Positions 7,248-11,996 of a stretch of DNA of 11,996 nucleotides are shown here, piece by piece; position 1 is the first letter of the stretch, and every line of letters begins with the position of its first letter. The DNA is taken from contig CAMODS010000028.1 in assembly GCA_946611525.1 (NCBI GenBank), positions 1 to 11,996 of the forward strand, read 5' to 3'. Made by a program: the position numbers and the translations under genes. The DNA is from an uncultured Lachnospiraceae bacterium. Its GTDB lineage: Bacteria > Bacillota > Clostridia > Lachnospirales > Lachnospiraceae. The notes under the pieces are model-generated. The model was not told the DNA's origin. It saw only the letters and a program-made list of their open reading frames with translations, and did no database searches.

Positions 7248-7841
7248 ATGCCATTTAATTTTTTCGCAGCAATATCAAGAATGAAATATATCAACCGATG
7301 GGCGCTGATGCGCAATTCCCGCGAGGAGAACCTCTCCGAGCACTCTATGGAGGTGGCTATGATAGCCCATGCACTCTGTACCATCGGCAATATGAGATTC
7401 GACAGACACTTGAATGCCGACAGGGCGGCAGTGGTGGGGATCTACCATGATGCTTCGGAGATCATCACCGGTGATATGCCCACTCCCGTAAAGTATTACA
7501 GCGAGGACATCAGGGATGCGTACAAAAAGGTGGAGGCAGTGGCAGAGTACAAGCTTTTAAACAAGCTGCCATCGGATCTTCGGGCTTCGTATGAGAAGGT
7601 TTTCTTTACCGACGATACCGAGGATGATATGTATATGCGTCGCCTGGTAAAGGCGGCGGACAAGCTCTCTGCATTGATAAAGTGCATTGAGGAGGAAAAG
7701 TCAGGCAATACAGAGTTTAAGACTGCAAAGGAAAGTACCGAAAAGGCGCTTTTTAAAATGAAAGAGGAGCTTCCTGAGGTGGCGGTCTTTATGGACGAGT
7801 TTTTGCCACCCTACGGCAAGACCCTGGACGAGCTGAGCTGA
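7248..7841 (+). CDS. yfbR: YfbR-like HD-domain 5'-deoxynucleotidase
   Basis: The protein has 196-197 residues from ATG 7248, matching the size of E. coli YfbR. The first residues (FFAAISRMKYINRWALMRN) match the YfbR N-terminus. The start is supported by GAGGTG about 8 nt upstream, so the ATG-like codons further upstream are not used. Metal-binding HD residues are present: H32 in SEHSMEVAMIAHAL, H67-D68 in GIYHDASEIITGD, and D138 in VKAADKLSA. W18 and R17 correspond to nucleotide-contact positions in the family. YfbR hydrolyses deoxyribonucleoside 5'-monophosphates and contributes to dNTP pool balance and thymidylate supply. A 79-nt gap before it holds a 9-bp direct repeat (ATGAGGTGT at 7212 and 7233), the second copy being part of the ribosome binding region, and no terminator, so read-through from the HAD gene is likely. 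Confidence 0.9.
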   Translation: MPFNFFAAISRMKYINRWALMRNSREENLSEHSMEVAMIAHALCTIGNMRFDRHLNADRAAVVGIYHDASEIITGDMPTPVKYYSEDIRDAYKKVEAVAEYKLLNKLPSDLRASYEKVFFTDDTEDDMYMRRLVKAADKLSALIKCIEEEKSGNTEFKTAKESTEKALFKMKEELPEVAVFMDEFLPPYGKTLDELS

Positions 7842-7883
7842 CGAAGCTATCTTATATCAACTATCTGAAAAAAAGGAGGAAAT

Positions 7884-9299
7884 ATGGGCGGATTTTTTGC
7901 TTCATGTTTAAAAGAGGATTGTGTCTTTGATCTGTTTTTCGGAACAGACTATCATTCACATCTGGGCACCAGGAGAGCCGGAATGGCTGTCTTTGGAAAG
8001 GACGGCTTCAACCGTGCCATCCACAATATCGAAAACAGTCCTTTCCGTACCAAATTTGACAAGGATGTGGAGGAGATGGAGGGCAACATGGGTATCGGCG
8101 CCATCAGCGACTATGAACCCCAGCCCCTTATAGTCAGATCCCATCACGGAACTTTTGCCATAGTTACTGTTGGACGCATCAACAACATGGATCCGCTGGT
8201 AAACGATCTTTTAGTCCGTCCCGGCAACCAGTTTTTGGAGATGAGCGGTGGAGACATCAATGCTACTGAGCTGGTGGCCGCCCTCATAAATGAAAGGGAC
8301 AATCTGGTGGACGGCCTTTTACATGCACAGGAAGTGATCGACGGATCAATGACCATGCTGCTTTTGACCCCGAAGGGGATATACCTCTCCAGAGACAGAT
8401 ATGGCCGCACGCCACTTGTAATCGGGAAAAAGGACGAGGGATACTGTGCCAGCTTTGAGGCCTTTGCTTATCTCAATTTGGGGTATGAAGATTATCGCGA
8501 GCTGGGCCCCGGCGAGATAGCGGTCATGACTCCCGAGGGAGTGACCACCTTGTCAAAGCCCGGCGAGAAGATGAAGATCTGTACCTTCCTCTGGGTGTAT
8601 TACGGATATCCTGCATCTTCGTATGAGGGTGTATCCGTAGAGGGTATGCGTACCAGATGCGGAAGCCTTTTGGCAAGACGTGACGGCATGACGCAAAATG
8701 AGATAGATGCGGTGGCAGGAGTTCCCGACTCCGGTACAGCCCATGCGGTGGGCTATGCCAATGAATCCGGGGTACCTTTTTCCAGGCCCTTTATCAAATA
8801 CACACCTACCTGGCCGAGATCATTCATGCCCACCATGCAGACAAAGCGGGATCTTATAGCAAAAATGAAGCTGATCCCGGTGCATGAGCTTATAGATCAT
8901 AAGAGGCTTTTGCTCATAGATGACTCCATAGTCCGCGGCACACAGCTTCGCGAGACCACCGAGTTTTTATATCACAGCGGAGCCAGGGAGGTCCATGTGA
9001 GACCTGCGTGTCCCCCTATCATGTTTGGCTGCAAATATATAAACTTCTCCAGATCCACTTCGGAGATGGAACTTATCGCCAGACGCATCATTGCCAAAGA
9101 AGAGGGAACTGAGGTGGAGAGATCCGTGCTTACGGACTATGCCAACCCCGATTCAGACAGATATAAAAAGATGCTGGAGGGCATCTGCAATGAGATGGGC
9201 TTTACTTCTTTAAAGTTTAACAGACTGGATGACATGCTTGAGGCTGTAGGCATAGACAGGGATAAGCTTTGTACCTACTGCTGGAACGGCGAAGAATAA
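7884..9299 (+). CDS. PurF-like amidophosphoribosyltransferase paralogue with degenerate glutaminase site
   Basis: The protein has 471 residues with a strong ribosome binding site (AAGGAGG, 7873-7879). It has the two-domain PurF layout. The C-terminal phosphoribosyltransferase has the PRPP loop DDSIVRGT (346-353) and GAREVHVRPACPPIMFGC. Four cysteines, C233, C383 and C463-x-x-C466, match the four 4Fe-4S ligands of the Bacillus-type enzyme in position and spacing. The N-terminal Ntn domain begins MGGFF instead of (M)CGxxG, so the catalytic Cys is Gly2. The usual G-x-G-H-x-R-Y-x-T is GIGAISDY (70-77), and the NGN oxyanion motif reads V-G-R (96-98). By family knowledge, glutamine hydrolysis should therefore be lost while PRPP chemistry and the cluster may be kept. 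It might use free ammonia, another nucleophile, or act as a regulator. Last gene before the terminator. Confidence 0.9.
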   Translation: MGGFFASCLKEDCVFDLFFGTDYHSHLGTRRAGMAVFGKDGFNRAIHNIENSPFRTKFDKDVEEMEGNMGIGAISDYEPQPLIVRSHHGTFAIVTVGRINNMDPLVNDLLVRPGNQFLEMSGGDINATELVAALINERDNLVDGLLHAQEVIDGSMTMLLLTPKGIYLSRDRYGRTPLVIGKKDEGYCASFEAFAYLNLGYEDYRELGPGEIAVMTPEGVTTLSKPGEKMKICTFLWVYYGYPASSYEGVSVEGMRTRCGSLLARRDGMTQNEIDAVAGVPDSGTAHAVGYANESGVPFSRPFIKYTPTWPRSFMPTMQTKRDLIAKMKLIPVHELIDHKRLLLIDDSIVRGTQLRETTEFLYHSGAREVHVRPACPPIMFGCKYINFSRSTSEMELIARRIIAKEEGTEVERSVLTDYANPDSDRYKKMLEGICNEMGFTSLKFNRLDDMLEAVGIDRDKLCTYCWNGEE

Positions 9300-9306
9300 A
9301 GATTTC

Positions 9307-9336
9307 ACAGGGCATTTTCGGATGCCCTGTTTTTTC
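9307..9336 (+). terminator. Rho-independent terminator after the PurF-like gene
   Basis: A perfect 9-bp stem (ACAGGGCAT 9307-9315 with ATGCCCTGT 9322-9330) has a 6-nt loop TTTCGG and is followed by six more T residues (9331-9336). It starts 7 nt after the stop codon and should end the long plus-strand transcript. Confidence 0.93.
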
Positions 9337-9356
9337 CGCAAAAAGCAAAGCGCCCA

Positions 9357-9376
9357 ACGAGGAGTAGGAGTCTCGT
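9357..9376 (-). repeat. Short inverted repeat after the minus-strand small gene (weak terminator candidate)
   Basis: The stem ACGAG (9357-9361) pairs with CTCGT (9372-9376) around a 10-nt loop. Read on the minus strand it follows the stop of the small basic gene, and a T-rich run (GCTTTTTGC) comes about 13 nt later. The stem is short and the spacing poor, so termination here is only possible. Nothing else is recognisable in 9337-9411. Confidence 0.25.
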
Positions 9377-9411
9377 CAGGCACTAAGCTACTATGCACAC
9401 CAAAACTAAGG

Positions 9412-9699
9412 CTAAATAGCGTTAACAATTAATCGGGAGAAGTAGTTTTCAGGAAGCTCCCGAATGGCCGCCCGGGCCTTTGTATATTCATTTCTGTTGA
9501 TGGAGATCACGCATACCTCGGAGGCACCGCGATATTTGTTGCGGCGGAAGATAGGTATATGCCGGTATGCCTTGGAAAAAGAAATGGAATGATCTACCAG
9601 TATCTGTGATGTAAGCTTGACCGCACGATTGTTACTACTTTCGCAAAGCACAATACTCTTCTTGTAAGCAGTCTTGTCAAATTTGAGTTTTTTCTTCAT
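9412..9699 (-). CDS. Small basic protein of unknown function downstream of an HTH regulator
   Basis: The protein has 95 residues from ATG 9699, preceded by AAAAGGGGAG. An in-frame ATG at 9741 would give 109 residues and overlap the HTH stop as ATGA, but its extra 14 residues look non-native and would span a hairpin. The protein is rich in Lys and Arg (KKKLKFDKTAYKKS at the start) and has no signal peptide or membrane segment. It looks like an alpha/beta fold: strand SIVLCES, helix NNRAVKLTSQILVDHSI, a basic loop YRHIPIFRRNKYRG, strand SEVCVISINR, helix EYTKARAAIREL. I do not recognise a family; the beta-alpha-beta-alpha order loosely recalls small DUF2007-like domains. Its position next to a short XRE regulator raises a toxin-antitoxin possibility, without motif support. 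Confidence 0.7.
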   Translation of the reverse strand: MKKKLKFDKTAYKKSIVLCESSNNRAVKLTSQILVDHSISFSKAYRHIPIFRRNKYRGASEVCVISINRNEYTKARAAIRELPENYFSRLIVNAI

Positions 9700-9711
9700 T
9701 GCTCCCCTTTT

Positions 9712-9728
9712 GCCGGATAAGATCCGGC
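9712..9728 (-). repeat. Perfect short hairpin between the HTH gene and the small gene
   Basis: GCCGGAT (9712-9718) and ATCCGGC (9722-9728) form a 7-bp perfect stem with a 3-nt loop. On the minus strand it follows the HTH stop by 9 nt and ends 12 nt before ATG 9699. No U-tract follows, so it should not terminate transcription. It may affect mRNA stability or the relative translation of the two genes. Confidence 0.5.
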
Positions 9729-9737
9729 CTGCTCCCC

Positions 9738-9983
9738 TCATGAAATATGTATGGTAAGTTCTCTCTCTAAGGACTGTGCAACCTTTACCAGAAAATCCAG
9801 GCTGGGGTTGTATCGTCCACTCTCCATCCGGGAAATATTCGACTTTTTTGTGCCGCAGATCTCTGCGAGCTTTTCCTGTGTCAGGTGAGACTGTCTCCTG
9901 GCTGCCTTTACCTCAGCGGCCACACTGGCTCTGAGCTTTTCGGCAGAGGGCGGGATCTCATCCCCCGGATATCTCTTATTCAT
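9738..9983 (-). CDS. XRE-family helix-turn-helix transcriptional regulator
   Basis: The protein has 81 residues from ATG 9983; a GTG at 9989 would add two residues. After a short N-terminal stretch (residues 1-22) comes one XRE/Cro-C1 helix-turn-helix domain at about 22-79: EVKAARRQSHLTQEKLAEIC, then GTKKSNISRMESGRYNPSLD and FLVKVAQSLERELTIHI. The Q36 and S48-N49-I50-S51-R52 segment is the usual recognition-helix region. There is no sensor domain, metallopeptidase or dimerisation extension. This size and C-terminus (ERELTIHI) are typical of antitoxin-type or small autoregulatory XRE proteins. It heads a two-gene minus-strand unit with the small basic protein. The palindromes upstream (10028-10044 and 10064-10081) are natural candidate operators, so it may control both itself and the divergent lipoprotein gene. 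Confidence 0.9.
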   Translation of the reverse strand: MNKRYPGDEIPPSAEKLRASVAAEVKAARRQSHLTQEKLAEICGTKKSNISRMESGRYNPSLDFLVKVAQSLERELTIHIS

Positions 9984-10027
9984 ACACACACCACTAATAT
10001 GTTACAGATCAAGTGAAAGTATCATGT

Positions 10028-10044
10028 ATCAGTTCATCACTGAT
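10028..10044. promoter_or_regulatory. Hyphenated palindrome, possible second operator
   Basis: ATCAGT (10028-10033) and ACTGAT (10039-10044) are perfect 6-bp arms around TCATC. The site lies between the XRE gene and the 18-bp palindrome, inside the probable leader of the minus-strand unit. A separate TATCAT at 10020-10025 repeats the half-site core of the 18-bp palindrome. Confidence 0.35.
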
Positions 10045-10063
10045 TGGCTCTCACAGTTGTTAG

Positions 10064-10081
10064 GTTATCATATATGATAAC
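10064..10081. promoter_or_regulatory. 18-bp perfect palindrome, candidate XRE operator
   Basis: GTTATCATATATGATAAC reads the same on both strands. It lies 80 bp upstream of the XRE start and 21 bp upstream of the -35 box of the divergent lipoprotein promoter. On the minus strand it directly follows TTGCAA (10090-10085), a possible -35, so a repressor bound here could block that promoter. Size, symmetry and A+T-rich centre fit binding by a small XRE dimer; the assignment to this regulator is an inference from location. Confidence 0.55.
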
Positions 10082-10102
10082 TTTTTGCAAGAGTTTTTTT
10101 TG

Positions 10103-10131
10103 TTGAATTTTTCCGGGCTAAATAGTATGAT
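10103..10131 (+). promoter_or_regulatory. Sigma-70-type promoter for the plus-strand lipoprotein gene
   Basis: TTGAAT (10103-10108) and TATGAT (10126-10131) are separated by 17 nt. Transcription would begin near 10138, leaving a leader of about 40 nt with GAGG (10167-10170) eight nt before the ATG at 10178. Confidence 0.65.
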
Positions 10132-10177
10132 ATATAGGCAATTATGCGGCTTTTATTAACTTTACGAGGATAAGGAC

Positions 10178-11155
10178 ATGCTCAAAAAATTTCTTTCGGT
10201 TTTGCTTGTATTTTTGATGGCGGTGGGGCTTTTTGCCGGATGTGTCAAAGTAGGTTCCGACGATGGCATCACTGACAAGACAGTCAGTATCGCTATACAG
10301 CCATCGGCGGCTTTTATACCTCTTTTCATAGCCAGAGAGAATGGCTGGATCGAGGATGAGCTGGAAGAATACGGAGTAAGTGTGGTCTGGTATGATTTTG
10401 AGTCCGGACCTTCCATGAATGAGTCCATTGGCAAGGGAGAGACTGATCTGGGGGTTATGGGTGATGTGCCCACGGTTTCCGCCATAGATTCGGGCCAGGA
10501 GCGAGAGGTGGTCGCCATTTCTGCTCAGGCTGCAGATTCCTATGCGGTTTTGGTTGGTGTTGACTCCGATATCAGTAGCCCCGCGGATCTGGCAGGGAAA
10601 AAGATAGCTACCACCATAGGTTCTACCGGTCACAATTTGGTACAAAAGTATTTGGCTTCCGGTGGCATTTCCCTTGATGACGTGGAACTGGTTGACAGCA
10701 ATACATCCGACATGGCTTATATGCTCCGCAAGGGACAGGTGGACGCGGTAGCTCTGTGGGAGCCCAATGTCACCCGTATAGTTGATTCGGGTTCGGGCAG
10801 GATACTTGGCGTAGGATCCGATTGTGGACTTGCAGGTACCAACACCATAGTGGGACGCAAGGAATTTACACAGGCCAATCCCACTACTGTCAGGGTTATC
10901 TTAGAGCAGTACAAGCGGGCTGCGGATTCCCTGGATGATGTCCCTGCCTCTGTCTGGAAAAAGGTTGCCAGGTATCTAAGTCTTGATGAGTCGCAGGTTA
11001 AGGCTATTTTGCCAAAATACAATTATACAGTTGCTATCAGTCAGGAAGACATAGATGCATTGAATGATACCATCAGTTTCCTTAGCAGCATAGGTTCCAT
11101 TGAGGAGTACGATATATCCTCCTATTGTAATGATTCTTATTTCAAGGCAGAATGA
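10178..11155 (+). CDS. SsuA/NMT1-like ABC substrate-binding lipoprotein
   Basis: The protein has 325 residues, standard for the nitrate/sulfonate/taurine/thiamine-precursor type of binding protein. The signal region has K3-K4, a hydrophobic core and lipobox L-F-A-G-C22. The mature part has the family pattern: VSIAIQPSAAFIPLFIAREN, NGWIEDELEEYGVSV, then SMNESIGKGETDLGVMGDVP, SPADLAGKKIATTIGSTGHN, and GQVDAVALWEPNVTRIVDSG. The segment 'D-A-V-A-L-W-E-P' is characteristic of sulfonate- and nitrate-type members. The ligand cannot be fixed from sequence. No permease or ATPase gene follows; the next gene, 3 nt on, is trhP. Two more cysteines occur (C214 and C318, approximate). It is divergent from the XRE unit and shares its palindrome-bearing control region, so expression may be repressible by that regulator. 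Confidence 0.9.
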   Translation: MLKKFLSVLLVFLMAVGLFAGCVKVGSDDGITDKTVSIAIQPSAAFIPLFIARENGWIEDELEEYGVSVVWYDFESGPSMNESIGKGETDLGVMGDVPTVSAIDSGQEREVVAISAQAADSYAVLVGVDSDISSPADLAGKKIATTIGSTGHNLVQKYLASGGISLDDVELVDSNTSDMAYMLRKGQVDAVALWEPNVTRIVDSGSGRILGVGSDCGLAGTNTIVGRKEFTQANPTTVRVILEQYKRAADSLDDVPASVWKKVARYLSLDESQVKAILPKYNYTVAISQEDIDALNDTISFLSSIGSIEEYDISSYCNDSYFKAE

Positions 11156-11158
11156 TTG

Positions 11159-11996
11159 ATGAGTGTTGATATTGATCGCACCCCTGGCGAGGATCTCGGC
11201 AGGGGTGATTATAACTATAAAAATAAAAAGCCTGAGCTTTTGCTACCGGCCGGCGATATGGAGACCCTTAGGGTGGCTTTTCATTTCGGCGCAGATGCCG
11301 TGTATCTGGGAGGGACGCGTTTTGGACTGAGGGCCAAGGCCGGTAATTTCTCCTCCGAAGAGATGAGAGAGGCCGTGGACTACGCCCATGATCTGGGTAA
11401 AAAGGTTTATGTTACCGTAAACATCTATGCCCATAACGGAGACCTTGATGGGTTGGCAGAGTACTTTAGAGAGCTTGATGATATCGGACCGGACGCGGTG
11501 CTTGTATCGGACCCGGGAGTTTTTATGATGGCCCGGGAGTATGCACCGCATATACCTATCCATATCAGTACCCAGGCCAACACCACCAACTATCAGGCGG
11601 CGCGGTTTTGGTATGATCAGGGAGCTACGAGGGTGGTGACCGCCAGAGAGCTTTCCCTTGAGGAGATAAGGGGACTTCGGACCCACATTCCGGAGGATAT
11701 GGAGATAGAGAGTTTTGTTCACGGATCCATGTGCATATCATATTCCGGCAGGTGTCTGCTTTCCTCATATATGACAGGGCGGGATGCCAATCGTGGAGCC
11801 TGTACCCATCCCTGCAGATGGAAGTACCATCTCATGGAGGGCGCCCCGGAGGATATGACACCTGACTATGCGGTGGAGGAAGACAGTCGTCCCGGAGAGT
11901 ATTTCCCGGTTGAGGAGGATGAGAGGGGGACATACATCTTTAGCTCCAGGGATATGGCCATGATAGGGTATATAGATGAGCTTATTGACGCCGGAG
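11159..11996 (+). CDS. trhP: U32-family tRNA hydroxylation protein TrhP (YegQ-like), 3'-truncated by window
   Basis: The frame is open from ATG 11159 to the window edge (279 codons, 3' end missing). The family start KPELLLPAGDMETLRVAFHF follows a 22-residue variable, charged N-terminus. Next come GADAVYLGGTRFGLRAKAGN, KKVYVTVNIYAHNGDLDGL, DAVLVSDPGVFMMARE, IHISTQANTTNYQAARFW and ARELSLEEIR. The U32 signature runs ESFVHGSMCISYSGRC with C192 and C199, followed by GACTHPC (C215, C219); these four cysteines are the likely iron-sulfur ligands. The layout matches E. coli YegQ/TrhP closely, including RPGEYF and the TYIFSSRDM segment. Family knowledge: TrhP makes 5-hydroxyuridine at the tRNA wobble position using prephenate-derived chemistry. 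Older annotations say 'peptidase U32', a misleading name for this subgroup. It starts 3 nt after the lipoprotein stop, with only AAGG as a weak upstream ribosome site, so it may be coupled. Confidence 0.92.
   Translation, partial: MSVDIDRTPGEDLGRGDYNYKNKKPELLLPAGDMETLRVAFHFGADAVYLGGTRFGLRAKAGNFSSEEMREAVDYAHDLGKKVYVTVNIYAHNGDLDGLAEYFRELDDIGPDAVLVSDPGVFMMAREYAPHIPIHISTQANTTNYQAARFWYDQGATRVVTARELSLEEIRGLRTHIPEDMEIESFVHGSMCISYSGRCLLSSYMTGRDANRGACTHPCRWKYHLMEGAPEDMTPDYAVEEDSRPGEYFPVEEDERGTYIFSSRDMAMIGYIDELIDAG

Noticed and set aside
9337..9411. Riboswitch or small RNA gene between the terminator and the small gene
   Set aside because: Only a 5-bp stem is evident and no known riboswitch core was recognised.
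10142..10645. A 167-codon minus-strand frame opposite the start of the SsuA-like lipoprotein
   Set aside because: It is antisense to a confident gene and crosses its promoter and leader; no coding signal of its own.
1..11996. CRISPR arrays, tRNA or rRNA genes, transposases
   Set aside because: None was recognised: no regular repeat-spacer pattern, no cloverleaf, and no transposase motifs.

Overview
The window looks like a metagenome-derived contig from an anaerobic Firmicute, most likely a Lachnospiraceae-type gut or rumen Clostridium relative. This is inferred from the gene content: RecD2, a DegV-family protein, a stand-alone J-domain protein, a TrhP-type U32 protein, Sec lipoproteins with lipoboxes, and AGGAGG-type ribosome binding sites. 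The gene arrangement is compact and no rRNA, tRNA, CRISPR array or transposase is visible.

Region 1 (1 to about 370) is an A+T-rich piece (15 G+C in the first 60 bases) carrying the end of a reading frame that resembles the C-terminus of phage baseplate J proteins. It stops abruptly inside what is otherwise the C-terminal third of a thioredoxin gene (to 472). The missing thioredoxin front and the change of composition point to an assembly chimera or an integration scar. Region 2 (474 to 2802) is a long inverted-repeat element filling the gap before recD2, then recD2 itself. Region 3 (2744 to 3763, minus strand) is an orphan ABC-type substrate-binding lipoprotein. It has a clear sigma-70-like promoter, and its 3' end overlaps the end of recD2 by 59 bp.

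Region 4 (3866 to 9336) is a long plus-strand gene train: a DegV-family fatty-acid-binding protein, folC, a J-domain protein, a Cof-type HAD phosphatase, a YfbR-like HD nucleotidase and a PurF-like protein, closed by a textbook intrinsic terminator. The first four genes are packed with 1 to 7 nt gaps or overlaps. FolC (folate), YfbR (deoxynucleotide turnover) and the PurF-like protein (PRPP and purines) share a one-carbon/nucleotide theme. The PurF-like protein keeps its phosphoribosyltransferase loop and four Fe-S cysteines but lacks the N-terminal nucleophile cysteine and other glutaminase residues, so it is not an ordinary glutamine PRPP amidotransferase.

Region 5 (9412 to 9983, minus strand) is a two-gene unit of an XRE-type HTH regulator and a small basic protein of unknown function. 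It faces region 6 (10178 to the right edge, plus strand), which holds a second orphan substrate-binding lipoprotein of the SsuA/NMT1-like type and, 3 nt later, the start of trhP, which runs off the window. The divergent space between regions 5 and 6 holds a perfect 18-bp palindrome, a second hyphenated palindrome and a good plus-strand promoter, consistent with control by the HTH protein. I did not find a complete undescribed system. The degenerate PurF paralogue and the HTH/small-protein unit are the best candidates for unfamiliar biology.
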